Assembly (NCBI GenBank): GCA_902801475.1 | Contig: CADCIO010000043.1 | Span: 1 to 32,826 of the forward strand | Length of the DNA: 32,826 nt | Reading direction: 5' to 3' | Origin: an uncultured Bacteroidales bacterium | Lineage (GTDB): Bacteria; Bacteroidota; Bacteroidia; Bacteroidales; Bacteroidaceae | In this document: positions 1 to 8,916 of the stretch, piece by piece | Layout: each line of letters begins with the position of its first letter | How positions within the stretch are numbered: the stretch's first letter is position 1 | The notes under the pieces: model-generated | What the model was told of the DNA's origin: nothing | The model's input: only the letters and a program-made list of their open reading frames with translations | Databases searched by the model: none | Program-made: the position numbers and the translations under genes

Positions 1-2
1 GC

Positions 3-86
3 TGCACCCTGTATCAACAATACACCACGGAAGAGGCACTTCAAACGGCAGCTAAAAGCTATGGAGGACTTACCAAGACGGTGTGA
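3..86 (+). CDS. C-terminal fragment of an unidentified plus-strand gene
   Basis: This frame is open from the left edge to a TGA at 84-86 and encodes about 27 residues ending in YGGLTKTV. The codons fit the window, and the gene would converge on the oxidoreductase that ends at 98. A competing plus-strand frame (1-150) is also open; its cysteine-rich ending contains CKACTKNWC, but it uses more rare codons and would run into the neighbouring gene. The family is not recognised, and the fragment is too short to be sure it is coding. Confidence 0.3.
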   Translation, partial: CTLYQQYTTEEALQTAAKSYGGLTKTV

Positions 87-97
87 TTCCAGTGAGT

Positions 98-934
98 TTA
101 CACAATTATCGTGTAAAGCATGTACAAAAAATTGGTGCGGTCGGGACCATTGACTGTGATGGTCTGAGGGTTGTTGATGTTGTCGATGATGAGATTGCCT
201 TCCGTGCCAGCGATGACCCCGATATTGTCGCCTACGCAGGAGGCGCTGGACTGCACGTTGGCAAGGATTCCATCGCTGAGGATAATGGTCATGGCGTTGG
301 TCAAATCCATGCCTGTGTCGGACTTCACGCATTGGCCATCGAGGCTCACAATGTCGCTATCCGTGAACATCCTGACGAAGTTCAAGGCATAGACTCCCAG
401 GTCGAGCAAGGCTCCGCCGCATAGGTCAGGACGCATGATTCTGGCCTTGTTTCTCATCGAATAACCTAAGGTGGCAGTGATGAGACGAGGCTGTCCGATG
501 CGGCCTTCTGAGAGGAGTTTCCGCACCATGCTCACAGCGGGTTGGTAGCGTGTCCAAATGGCTTCGGCGAGGAAGACCTTCTGGGTGTGGGCGAGGTCGA
601 TGATTTCCTTTGACTGGCGAAGATTGGCCATGAAGGCTTTCTCGACGAGGCAGGGTTTTCCGGCAAGGATACCCTCTTTGGTCACGTCGAAATGGTGGGA
701 GTGAGGAGTAGCGATGTATAGAAGATCAACATCGGGATCGGCTATCAGTTCGGAGTAGGAACCGTAGGCTCGGGGGATGTTCCACTTAGCGGAAAATGCT
801 TGGGCTGTCTCTATCTTTCGAGAGCCGACGGCGTAGGATTCGATGGTTGGTAATCCCTGGAGAGTGATGGCTGCTTTCTCGGCTATCCATCCTGTGCCGA
901 TGATGCCGACACGCATTGTTTGGTCTTGTTTCAT
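98..934 (-). CDS. Gfo/Idh/MocA-family NAD(P)-dependent oxidoreductase, C-terminally shortened
   Basis: This is a predicted cytoplasmic sugar-type dehydrogenase. The Rossmann fold opens with RVGIIGTGWIAEKAA, a GxGxxA nucleotide loop. The motif CLVEKAF stands where the family has EKP, and the substrate domain carries GGALLDLGVYALNF. The start at 934 (MKQDQTMRVGI) is preferred; 916 is possible, and the frame is open to 982, but a start at 982 would overlap the GH9 stop at 972. After the segment around IIDNINNPQTITV the protein changes abruptly to a hydrophobic tail and stops. Relatives normally continue for roughly 50-60 more residues (a GYEYEV...-type helix region), and no frame downstream encodes that part. 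The gene therefore looks truncated at a junction near position 100-130. The substrate is unknown. Confidence 0.8.
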   Translation of the reverse strand: MKQDQTMRVGIIGTGWIAEKAAITLQGLPTIESYAVGSRKIETAQAFSAKWNIPRAYGSYSELIADPDVDLLYIATPHSHHFDVTKEGILAGKPCLVEKAFMANLRQSKEIIDLAHTQKVFLAEAIWTRYQPAVSMVRKLLSEGRIGQPRLITATLGYSMRNKARIMRPDLCGGALLDLGVYALNFVRMFTDSDIVSLDGQCVKSDTGMDLTNAMTIILSDGILANVQSSASCVGDNIGVIAGTEGNLIIDNINNPQTITVNGPDRTNFLYMLYTIIV

Positions 935-971
935 AGATGTGGGTTGTTTGGATGATTGGGTGGTGAAAACT

Positions 972-2615
972 TTACTTGACACCTACGATATTCTTGAGGA
1001 GAGAGCCGAAGATGATGTATTGAGTGTTGCCGGCTATGGTGCCTTCGTTCTGACCCCAAAGGAAAGGCCAGTCGTCGTAGTTCTCGAAGTGATCGGGACG
1101 GCGGAAGAGGAGACCGGGCGCCACGTTTCCTGGGATGAATGAGAAGTCGGCACGGTTGTTTCCGTAGAAGACTTGCTTGGGACGGGTTGCTCCGACTACT
1201 GCGACGAAGGAGTAGTTGTGATAGGGGTGACAGCCATAGAGCCAGTCGGCTGCGCGGAAGACCATATCCCTACGAACGATGTCGGGGAAGTAGAGGTGGG
1301 CGAAGCATACTGTAGTGCCAAAGCTGAGCACTTGTCCTCCACCTGCCCAGTTGCCCAATCCGATGGGAAGACCGTATGGATTCTGGGTGCTGAGGCTGTC
1401 GATGTATTTGGCATATTTGACCACATAGGGCTGGAGACGCAGCCGATAATCCTCATTCATGAAGGGGATGGCATCGAGGGCAGTCTGGATGGTTGAGTTG
1501 ACATTCCTGTCCAAAGCTCTCCAGATTTGCTGATTGAAATTGTCGAGATACTGTGGCTCGCGAGTGGCACCATAGAGCTGGAGGTTTGTGGCCAAATCGC
1601 CCCGGCCTCTCTGCTGTCGCTGTGAGTTTCTTCCCATGAGTTCCGTAGCTTCTTGCATGAGCCTTTTCGACTGCACAAGGGCTCGGTTGGCGAGGTCGTC
1701 ATTATACCCTTTCAGGGCACGGCTGGCTGCTGCGAACATTGTGGCAGCCTGGAAATCGAGGTTGGGGTTTCTGGAGGTGAAAGCCCACATGTCGTCGGGT
1801 GTGCCACTCCGTTTTCCGTCAGCTGAAACCTCATAAGGCTTCAGGGAAGGGTCGTAGTGAAGGCCGTCGGTGATGGAGGCGGCATCGCCGAGATGATGGT
1901 AGTTGTCGAGCACGGAATTGGAGAGCGTCGAGGCCATGTGGCCAATCTGTTCGGCTTGGGCGACGAGGTTGAGCGTGCCGTGCTCAATGAACTGAAGAAT
2001 GTCAGGTATGCCATCCGGACGATGTAGGTCCACGTAGCGTTGCTTCTGACTGACGAAGGTCTCGTCTCGCTGGGGATTGAAGAGTTCCCAAGTGCGGATA
2101 AAGTTCTGCACCACACTAATATTGGAACCAGTCTCTATGTCGAAGTCGCCTGCATCGAAGAACCCACCAACGTTGAGTCCCGGAATCAGTTCGAAGGGCT
2201 TGAAACGTGTATCTGTCGAAGCGCCCTGACGGTGCAAATCGAAGTGGTCACTCTCAGGCGCCTGCAGGTATCCTTCCTTGAAAGGTTCCCCATGCCAAGT
2301 CCGGTAACCCTCTGTGACATACATGTGGTTCATGTGTATGGGAACCCACACATCTGTGGTGGCGTCGGTGATCTTATCATAGACGTGTTGGTCGATGAGG
2401 AAGTCGTTCGTCCTTGTGTTTCCGTACTGAATAAAATAGACTCCAGGCTCCTGCACAGTAGAGAAATCGAACTTCACATAGTTATATTTGTAGTAGTTTC
2501 CCCACCGATTGAGCGCACCACGGAAAGCCTCAGAAGTCTGACCATCTTCCTCTATCTTCATGAGCACAGCTTCCTTGAGCGGCGTATCATTCTTATCCAA
2601 CTCAATCACTGCCAC
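972..2615 (-). CDS. Glycoside hydrolase family 9 (endoglucanase-type), N-terminally truncated
   Basis: The first ~80 residues match the end of a CelD_N-type Ig-like domain (GVYFIQYGNTRTNDFLID). The GH9 (alpha/alpha)6 barrel follows, with the DAGD catalytic-base motif in GGFFDAGDFD, HRPDGIPDIL, the late motif HNYSFV, and the acid-region motif NEGTIAGN near the C-terminus. Bacteroidales relatives usually have a signal peptide and further Ig-like sequence before this, giving about 800 residues; here there are 547. The frame is open upstream only to a TAA embedded in the end of the preceding propeller gene, with no ATG, so the GTG at 2615 is the best start. Without an export signal the enzyme would stay in the cytoplasm, so it is probably a remnant. 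It lies 28 bp after the propeller stop and just before the oxidoreductase. Confidence 0.75.
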   Translation of the reverse strand: MAVIELDKNDTPLKEAVLMKIEEDGQTSEAFRGALNRWGNYYKYNYVKFDFSTVQEPGVYFIQYGNTRTNDFLIDQHVYDKITDATTDVWVPIHMNHMYVTEGYRTWHGEPFKEGYLQAPESDHFDLHRQGASTDTRFKPFELIPGLNVGGFFDAGDFDIETGSNISVVQNFIRTWELFNPQRDETFVSQKQRYVDLHRPDGIPDILQFIEHGTLNLVAQAEQIGHMASTLSNSVLDNYHHLGDAASITDGLHYDPSLKPYEVSADGKRSGTPDDMWAFTSRNPNLDFQAATMFAAASRALKGYNDDLANRALVQSKRLMQEATELMGRNSQRQQRGRGDLATNLQLYGATREPQYLDNFNQQIWRALDRNVNSTIQTALDAIPFMNEDYRLRLQPYVVKYAKYIDSLSTQNPYGLPIGLGNWAGGGQVLSFGTTVCFAHLYFPDIVRRDMVFRAADWLYGCHPYHNYSFVAVVGATRPKQVFYGNNRADFSFIPGNVAPGLLFRRPDHFENYDDWPFLWGQNEGTIAGNTQYIIFGSLLKNIVGVK

Positions 2616-2643
2616 CTTGGGCTGATTGGCACCGCCTGTCCAT

Positions 2644-3915
2644 CTACTTTATCTTATAAGCTGCGAAATATTCCCCATGACGGAGGTAGAGGATACCGTT
2701 GTCAATGTGCATGTGTGCCCAATAGGGACCACTACCTTGGGCGATGCGGAACTTGCTCACCACGTCGAACTTTTCAGGAGTTGGATTGACGAGTCCCACG
2801 AAGCCACGACGTTCGTCGTAGATGAAGAGTTTATCGTCAGCAGCAATGATGGAACCTTTGCCGGCACCACCAGTCCATTTCTCCTCGTAGTTTGTTTCGC
2901 CTGTTTCCCAGTCGATGCAACACCAGTTGCCGTCGTTGTTGTTCACCCAGTTGGAACCATAGATTTTGCCGTTGACCAGCACGTAGCCGCCATGATGGGT
3001 GTCGAGGGTTTCTGTACGCCAGACGCATTCCACACTCTTGAGGTCATCAGCCAACTGGAGTTGGAAGCCATTGATGTTGTAACCGTGGCAGAAGAAGATT
3101 TTGCCATCTTTGTAGAGCGCTGAGTTGGGCGCAATATTCTGTCCTCGACCGTTCTGCTCACCCGTGTGACGGGGTCCCCAATCATCAAACGTCCATTCAA
3201 TCTCGCCATTATCCGGATTCACACCAATGACGGTTTGGTTGGTCGATCCGACAATCTGGCGCTTACCCTTATACTCAATCATGATAGGCGATACATAACC
3301 AGAGGCTTCGCCAATGGGACGGGTCTTCCAGATTTCCTCACCCGTGTTCCTATTGAGCGCCACCATCGTGGTTTGCTGACCGCAAGGTGTATAGATGACC
3401 TTGTCATCATAGACGAGCGGACATTCCGAAGTGCCCCACATGCCAGTCTGGCGGGCATATTTCTCACCAGCATCCACTTGCCAAAGAATCTTGCCGTCGC
3501 TGATGTCGATGCAAACCACCTCGCCCATACCGCTGACCACATAGGCTTTACCATCGACGATGGCTGGTGTGGTGCGCGTTTCTGGATAGGACTGTTTCCA
3601 AGGATGCCCGTAAGAGACGGTGTACTGCTTTTCACCTTTGAGGTTGTAGCAGTTCAGCACCTCCTCGTTCTCTTCCTCGTTCATGCCCGTGAGGTACACT
3701 CTATCGCCCACAACGAGTGGAGAGGAATAGCCCTTACCTGCATCGCTGGTCTCGAAGACGAGTTCTGGTCCTGCTTCTGGCCACTCATTGAGCAGTCCCT
3801 TGTCGGGATAATAACCATTGTGTTCGGGTCCGCGCCAACCGTATGGCGTTACCTGTGCCAAAGCCCCTGTGCAAACGGCTGCACTCAGGAGCACTGTAAA
3901 AAACTTCTTGTTCAT
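2644..3915 (-). CDS. Secreted PQQ-like beta-propeller protein
   Basis: A 423-residue protein with a clear Sec signal peptide (residues 1-20, MNKKFFTVLLSAAVCTGALA). Repeated blade motifs follow, such as GEVVCIDISDGKILW, NRNTGEEIWKT and DWETGETNYEEKW, the pattern of the PQQ_2/BamB-like superfamily. No catalytic quinoprotein residues can be assigned, so cofactor binding is not claimed. Its ATG overlaps the permease stop (ATGA at 3912-3915), which makes it the last intact gene of the long minus-strand train. It is one of five propellers there, suggesting an envelope role with the ABC transporter. An alternative is a structural or ligand-binding propeller with no redox function. Confidence 0.85.
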   Translation of the reverse strand: MNKKFFTVLLSAAVCTGALAQVTPYGWRGPEHNGYYPDKGLLNEWPEAGPELVFETSDAGKGYSSPLVVGDRVYLTGMNEEENEEVLNCYNLKGEKQYTVSYGHPWKQSYPETRTTPAIVDGKAYVVSGMGEVVCIDISDGKILWQVDAGEKYARQTGMWGTSECPLVYDDKVIYTPCGQQTTMVALNRNTGEEIWKTRPIGEASGYVSPIMIEYKGKRQIVGSTNQTVIGVNPDNGEIEWTFDDWGPRHTGEQNGRGQNIAPNSALYKDGKIFFCHGYNINGFQLQLADDLKSVECVWRTETLDTHHGGYVLVNGKIYGSNWVNNNDGNWCCIDWETGETNYEEKWTGGAGKGSIIAADDKLFIYDERRGFVGLVNPTPEKFDVVSKFRIAQGSGPYWAHMHIDNGILYLRHGEYFAAYKIK

Positions 3916-6900
3916 ACGCTTTGTTTGTTATTAGTTTGATTGTTAATATATTGTATAATGATTTGTTTGACACCGCAATATAATAAGACGCAAATGGCCA
4001 TGAAGCACATGAGGGCAAGGAGGAGAGTGCCCCAACCTGCGCCTCCCACATTGGCACTGATGCTGATGACAGATCCTATGGCGCCGATACAGATGGCATA
4101 GAAGGGTATGAGCAGGTTCTCACGGAGCAACAACCGTCCGATGAGTTTCTCTGAAAAGCCCATTGCACGATACTGCTGGATGGTTGAGGTCTGTGCTGTC
4201 AGGTTCTTTCGTACGATGATGATGAGACTGAATATTCCTAAGAGCAGACCTAATCCTCCTAAGGTCAGGAAGATGATGAGATAGGTTTCTGTCACCTCGA
4301 AGAACATCCTGATGCGCTCCTCCACACTTTGTATATGGAGACCATATTCACTCATGGCAGTAGAAAGAATATCGATGGCTTCATCAGGACGAGACGATTG
4401 CACCAGAAGCACTTCTACCCCACTTTCCTTTGGCCACAAACGTCGGAAATCTTCTGACGACATGATGGCATTCCCATGAAAAAGACCTGTAGGGTACGTA
4501 CCTGCAATCACCACAGGCACACTTTCTCCTTTTCCATTCTGATAGTAGAGCGTGTCGCCCACAGATTTCATGAGGCTCCAAGTGAGGGCTTCTTGGTCGA
4601 TGTAGATAGAGGGGCAAGGGGCAAGGGGCAAAGAGTGAGGGATGAGTCCGAAAGCCTCCATCTCTTTGAGGTCAACGCCCAGTACCGTGGGGGTGCTGAC
4701 CTGATTGAGGTTGAGACAGCTCGCCTCGTCTTGTGTATGGCGTAAGAAGCTGAGGAACTGTGTACTATCTGGTAATGATTGAAGTGATAGTTTGTGTCTT
4801 ACAGCAGGATTATTCAGGTCGTATTGAATGGGCACACGACAATCCACATAATATTGATAGCCTCCTGTCGCTTGGACTGCCTGACTGAAATCAGGACGGT
4901 TCAGCCCCACTGCAAACACCGTGAAGACACCCAACGAGAGTGTCCAATAAGCCAGAAGATGCTGCTTCAAGGATGCATGAATGGACTGCCAAGTTAAGTT
5001 GAGAGTTGACAGTTGAGAGTTGACAGTTTGGGATTGACGACACACCTCAACACGGAGGAAGATGCCCCAAGTGAAAATCCACAGCAAACCGCAGACGATG
5101 AACAGCACCATGTTGTGGAGGTAGATGAAGTTCGTGGCTATCGAGACAAGCGTCAGTAGCAATAGGAGTATAAAGCTGAAAGTTGAGCGTTGAGAGTTGG
5201 AAGTTGGATAGAGAGTCGAAGCGGGTTGTATAGGCTTGAGCCTCTTTCGAATGACCAACCACAGCGTCACAGCACAAATGAGCAGTCCGACCACCCAACC
5301 GATGAGGAGTGTCAACGGCTGGATGTGCAGGGCAAAACCTTCTGTGTGTGTGGCACCAATCCAAACATTACCCAACAGCCAAAGCGTCAGGGTCGAATAT
5401 GCCAACCCGGCGACAACACCCCAAGGGGAAGCATAGAGCATCACACTAAACGCCTCCCAGAACATCCTTCTGCGGATGTCCTTATCCTTGAACCCCATCT
5501 GCCGATAGAGTTGTATCTCGCCCTCACGCAGCATGAACATCTCCACCAACGGATTCTTCATCAGTAGGATAGCCGCCAGAATGATGAAGAAGCCCAATGA
5601 CAGGAATAGCCCTGCGAAATCTACCCCACCCTTCGCACTCGTCAAACCTTGAGCACGAGGATGAAACAGTTGCACATCGGCATCCTGTGGGGTGAGTTGA
5701 GGGTTGACAGTTTGGGGTTGAGAGTTGACAGTTGAGGCAAACCGTATGGCTGTGGCGCAGCCGAAAGCATTGCTCCAATCGGGACTTACTGCTTCGTAGC
5801 TGACGATGGCCTTGGGCGTTTGACGATAGGTGTGCCAGAAGTCTTCATCGGCCTTGGTGACACGATCCATATTGATGGGCAGGTCGCTGTCCCAATCCGT
5901 ACAATTCTCCACACGGGTCAGTCCTGGGAAGTCGGCCATCAGCAGGCTGTCGTGCATCAAGTCGGCGAGGGGCACAATCCGCTTCACCCTCAATGTCTGT
6001 TCCTGTGTGTCGAGGTTTTTCAGGTGTTTGGTGATGAAATAGCTCATGCGGATGGAGTCACCCTCCTGCACATGCAGACGTTCTGCGGCCACATCCGACA
6101 GAATCATCTCTTGTCCGTCCAACGCCTCTCCATGCCATTCGTTCACTGCTGTCACAAAGGAATACGGGATGGTGTCGACATCGTGAATGAGGTCGTTGAC
6201 AAAGTATGACAAGTAGAGCGTGGAAGGCTGAGGGTTGAGAGTGGAGAGTTTGTCCACGATGTTTTTGGAGATGAAGACACCGTCATAGGTGAGCGTCGAG
6301 TCCGTCAGATGAAGACCAGACATCTCAGGTGTCCAACACGCCGCCAACTGTTCCTCCTCTATCCTGTCTTCAGAAAGGATCATGTTGATTTTGCCCTCCA
6401 GTTCCATCTGATCCGCCAGTTCCTTTCGACTGATGAACACGTTCAGCGGCAGGGTCTGTTCATTCTTCAACAGCAAGTTGCCGCCCTCCCCCACACTTTT
6501 CACACCAGCCACATGGACACGCATCTGGGTGGCATAGCTTTTGGTCACAAAGAGGCTGCCCGAGGGAACCAGATGTTGCGAAGGAAGGTGCAGCACAAAG
6601 TCCTCCTGATTTCCCAATTTCTGACGAAGCGGTTCGTTGACCATCACCTCGCCCGATGTCAGAGCATCAGCATCTGTGCCCCACACATAGACAGGCAGCA
6701 GTTTCTCGTCCACCGACACAAAACCATCCATCAGCAGATATCCCTGTGCATGTTCCATCAAAGGGTGCTTTGTCAGAGCGTCGCTCATGAATCCCGTGCC
6801 ACTGGTGATGACGGTCTCAGTCCTCCCCAATCGCTCGTTGACCCGCTCCACCAACGTACCACGCACAGAGTCGCCCAACAGCAAGCTACCCGTCAGCACG

Positions 6901-6974
6901 GCAATCATCAGGATGACTGCCAGAGCGACCAAGCGGTAGAAGCGGCGGTAGTATTTGCGACTATGTGAGATCAT
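3912..6974 (-). CDS. FtsX/MacB-type ABC transporter permease, double-length
   Basis: About 1020 residues. An N-terminal TM (around residues 15-35) is followed by a large periplasmic domain, a first FtsX block (FLSLGFFIILAAILLMKNP... then several TMs), a middle TM pair, a second periplasmic domain, and a C-terminal FtsX block (VTETYLIIFLTLGGLGLLLG). This is the two-FtsX-domain architecture of Bacteroidota LolCDE/MacB-like permeases. The start at 6974 (MISHSRKYYRR) is chosen because it overlaps the ATPase stop by 14 bp and gives a normal first helix; an open frame continues to 7085. The gene holds five heptamer arrays (4611-4638, 4996-5037, 5173-5207, 5694-5735, 6225-6252), read as Ser/Thr/Asn/Gln/Leu/Pro segments. 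The substrate is unknown; lipid or lipoprotein extraction would fit the neighbours. Confidence 0.88.
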   Translation of the reverse strand: MISHSRKYYRRFYRLVALAVILMIAVLTGSLLLGDSVRGTLVERVNERLGRTETVITSGTGFMSDALTKHPLMEHAQGYLLMDGFVSVDEKLLPVYVWGTDADALTSGEVMVNEPLRQKLGNQEDFVLHLPSQHLVPSGSLFVTKSYATQMRVHVAGVKSVGEGGNLLLKNEQTLPLNVFISRKELADQMELEGKINMILSEDRIEEEQLAACWTPEMSGLHLTDSTLTYDGVFISKNIVDKLSTLNPQPSTLYLSYFVNDLIHDVDTIPYSFVTAVNEWHGEALDGQEMILSDVAAERLHVQEGDSIRMSYFITKHLKNLDTQEQTLRVKRIVPLADLMHDSLLMADFPGLTRVENCTDWDSDLPINMDRVTKADEDFWHTYRQTPKAIVSYEAVSPDWSNAFGCATAIRFASTVNSQPQTVNPQLTPQDADVQLFHPRAQGLTSAKGGVDFAGLFLSLGFFIILAAILLMKNPLVEMFMLREGEIQLYRQMGFKDKDIRRRMFWEAFSVMLYASPWGVVAGLAYSTLTLWLLGNVWIGATHTEGFALHIQPLTLLIGWVVGLLICAVTLWLVIRKRLKPIQPASTLYPTSNSQRSTFSFILLLLLTLVSIATNFIYLHNMVLFIVCGLLWIFTWGIFLRVEVCRQSQTVNSQLSTLNLTWQSIHASLKQHLLAYWTLSLGVFTVFAVGLNRPDFSQAVQATGGYQYYVDCRVPIQYDLNNPAVRHKLSLQSLPDSTQFLSFLRHTQDEASCLNLNQVSTPTVLGVDLKEMEAFGLIPHSLPLAPCPSIYIDQEALTWSLMKSVGDTLYYQNGKGESVPVVIAGTYPTGLFHGNAIMSSEDFRRLWPKESGVEVLLVQSSRPDEAIDILSTAMSEYGLHIQSVEERIRMFFEVTETYLIIFLTLGGLGLLLGIFSLIIIVRKNLTAQTSTIQQYRAMGFSEKLIGRLLLRENLLIPFYAICIGAIGSVISISANVGGAGWGTLLLALMCFMAICVLLYCGVKQIIIQYINNQTNNKQSV
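4611..4638. repeat. Heptamer array, GGGGCAA type
   Basis: Three copies of GGGGCAA and one variant, inside the permease gene. The minus-strand reading gives SLPLAPCP. Confidence 0.95.
4996..5037. repeat. Heptamer array, GAGTTGA type
   Basis: Six 7-bp units (AAGTTGA, GAGTTGA, CAGTTGA, GAGTTGA, CAGTTTG, GGATTGA) inside the permease gene, read as QTVNSQLSTLN on the coding strand. Confidence 0.95.
5173..5207. repeat. Heptamer array, AAGTTGA/GCGTTGA type
   Basis: Five degenerate units inside the permease gene, read as PTSNSQRSTFS. Confidence 0.88.
5694..5735. repeat. Heptamer array, GAGTTGA/GGGTTGA type
   Basis: Six units inside the first periplasmic region of the permease, read as VNSQPQTVNPQLTP. 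Confidence 0.95.
6225..6252. repeat. Heptamer array, GGGTTGA type
   Basis: Four degenerate units inside the permease gene, read as KLSTLNPQPS. Confidence 0.88.
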
Positions 6975-8916
6975 GAGGGTTGAGAGGTGAGAGTTTGCCA
7001 TCCTTGAGGAGGTAAATCCTATGAGCCACCTTTGCCATTTCTGCCGAATGGGTGGCCATGATGATGGTCGTATGGAACTCCGCATTCACCTTGCGGAAGA
7101 GCGTGGCGATGGTTTGTGCATTGGCGGCATCCAGCTGACCAGTCGGTTCGTCTGCCAGCAGGATGGCGGGTTGGTTGATGAGGGCGCGACAGATGGCCAC
7201 ACGTGTCTTCTCGCCACCCGAGAGTTGTGTGACAGGGCAGTCTTTCAGCGGGAGGATGCCCATGAACTCCAGCAATGCAAGCGCGTGCAGCTGTTCCTCC
7301 TCTGTCGATGTCTTCTTCGTGGCGAGAGTCGGCAGCAGGATGTTTTGCCACACCGTGAACTGCGGCAGCAAGCGATGATCCTGATAGACAAAACCAATCT
7401 CCTTGTTGCGTAAGTGGCAGAGACGTTCCGAGGGTTGCTCACCACTCACCTCAATCTGCTCCCCCCTCATCATATAGCTACCCTCATCAGCAGGCAGCAG
7501 GGTGCCGAGGATGTTCAGCAACGTGGTCTTCCCCACCCCCGACTCGCCCATGATGGCCATGAACTCGCCCTCGTCCACATGCAGGGAGAGGTCGTCGAGC
7601 ACGGTCAGTTGTCGCTGACCGTCGATGAATCGTTTTGTTATGTTTTTGAGTTCTATCATATATTTAAGTTTCGCAAGCTCAACTTTTGAGGGGCAAGGGG
7701 CAAGGAGCGGGGGGCAAGAGGAATGTTCTGTTCGCTTGTTTGCCATTTTTGTATGTATGAAACTGAAGCATAGCAATGTTCCTTTGCTGGTTAATATGAA
7801 AAATCTGTCACCGATGATGGCAGGCGAGGCGATGATCTGTTCCCCCGCCTCATAATGCCATAGTTCCGTGCCGTCCTCACTGTCGAGAATGGAAACATGA
7901 CCGTCCTTCGTACAGACAAGCACCTTATCCTGTGCCACCAGCGGCGAGCACTCGCCCGTCATCCCACGCAGCATCTTCTTCCAGCGCACCTTGCCCGACG
8001 CCCTATCGATGCAACTGATGTAGCGGTCGCCCGACAGGATCAACACATCGGTGCGCGTGAGCGTCGGCATCGACACCACACCGCCGTCCTGTCCCTCATT
8101 GTCAGCCGACGTGGCCAGCAGCTTCCGATGACTCGCAATCCGTCCGTCTTCCAGCGTCATCTCATACACGTTGCCGTTATAGTCGCAGGCACATGCCACA
8201 CCGTCCAGGATGGCAGGCGAGGCAGGCACATAAGTGTCCAATTCCAGCGAGTCCGTCATCTTGCCCGTCGAGATGTCCACCACCCTCACCCACGAATCGC
8301 AGCCGCCAAACATCATGTAATGCTTCCACACAGCCGCCGTGCCGTTGATGTAGTAGCCCGTCTCAAACTGCCCCGTCTTCCTGCCCGTCCGAGCCTGCAG
8401 CGTGTACATGCTCCCGTCGTAACTTCCCACCAGCAACTGACCATCCACCACATTCGGCGAACCCGAAATCTGCCCCAGCGTCTCATATTCCCAGAGAGAG
8501 GTGAGAGGTGAGAGGTGAGAGGTGAGAGATAAGGCTGTCACCTTCCCGTCGATGCGTCCGATGTAAAGCGTTGTGTCCATCGCAATGAACGAAGCCTCCA
8601 CCGTTGTCTTCAGGTCGTGATAGAAACACGAATCGCCCTCCATCGTATAACCACGCAGTTCACCCCTACGGCTCAGCATATACACCACCGAGTTGAACAC
8701 GATGGGCGACGCCACCGTCCTCGTCTGTGTTGTGACACTCCACTCCAACTGTGGCACATCGGGCAAAGCACAATCCGTGTAACCGCAGAGCGATGGGCTC
8801 CCACGGAAGATCGTCCAATCCTGCACATCCGAATGGTCGTCCAGGAAATCCCTCGTGCCCACACAGGCAGTCAGCAGACACATCACTATACCATATATAA
8901 CGCTCCTGTAGGACAT
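6961..8916 (-). CDS. PQQ-like propeller lipoprotein fused in frame to a LolD/MacB-type ABC ATPase
   Basis: Residues 1-18 form a lipoprotein signal ending in LLTAC (lipobox). Residues ~30-385 are a PQQ-like propeller (GKVTALS, DGSMYTLQARTGRK, SGKVRWKK, EDGTELWHYE). Residues ~420-651 are a complete ABC ATPase with Walker A GESGVGKTT, signature LSGGEKTR, Walker B ILLADEP and a switch His in MATHS. The linker is a heptamer array (7690-7717). A lipid-anchored periplasmic propeller and a cytoplasmic ATPase cannot both be correctly placed without a TM segment, and none is seen between them. An internal ATG at 7659 (MIELKNITKRF) gives a normal 232-residue ATPase. Two proteins from overlapping or read-through ORFs are therefore likely. 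The gene start overlaps the NuoG-like gene by 31 bp. Confidence 0.85.
   Translation of the reverse strand: MSYRSVIYGIVMCLLTACVGTRDFLDDHSDVQDWTIFRGSPSLCGYTDCALPDVPQLEWSVTTQTRTVASPIVFNSVVYMLSRRGELRGYTMEGDSCFYHDLKTTVEASFIAMDTTLYIGRIDGKVTALSLTSHLSPLTSLWEYETLGQISGSPNVVDGQLLVGSYDGSMYTLQARTGRKTGQFETGYYINGTAAVWKHYMMFGGCDSWVRVVDISTGKMTDSLELDTYVPASPAILDGVACACDYNGNVYEMTLEDGRIASHRKLLATSADNEGQDGGVVSMPTLTRTDVLILSGDRYISCIDRASGKVRWKKMLRGMTGECSPLVAQDKVLVCTKDGHVSILDSEDGTELWHYEAGEQIIASPAIIGDRFFILTSKGTLLCFSFIHTKMANKRTEHSSCPPLLAPCPSKVELAKLKYMIELKNITKRFIDGQRQLTVLDDLSLHVDEGEFMAIMGESGVGKTTLLNILGTLLPADEGSYMMRGEQIEVSGEQPSERLCHLRNKEIGFVYQDHRLLPQFTVWQNILLPTLATKKTSTEEEQLHALALLEFMGILPLKDCPVTQLSGGEKTRVAICRALINQPAILLADEPTGQLDAANAQTIATLFRKVNAEFHTTIIMATHSAEMAKVAHRIYLLKDGKLSPLNPHDLT
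6977..6997. repeat. Heptamer array at the ATPase C-terminus
   Basis: Three units (GGGTTGA, GAGGTGA, GAGTTTG) encode the KLSPLNP end of the ATPase, immediately before the permease ATG. Confidence 0.88.
7690..7717. repeat. Heptamer array at the propeller/ATPase junction
   Basis: Four units (GGGGCAA, GGGGCAA, GGAGCGG, GGGGCAA) encode the PPLLAPCPS linker that keeps the two ORFs in one frame. Confidence 0.95.
8498..8525. repeat. Heptamer array, GAGGTGA x4
   Basis: Four perfect GAGGTGA units inside the propeller lipoprotein, read as SLTSHLSPLTS. Confidence 0.96.

Noticed and set aside
2884..2930. Vicinal CC pairs in two propellers (near WCCIDWETG and MCCDKITG) as the disulfide of quinoprotein dehydrogenases
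   Set aside because: They lie in the ordinary blade position where one Cys is common, not where the PQQ-contacting disulfide sits in methanol dehydrogenase.
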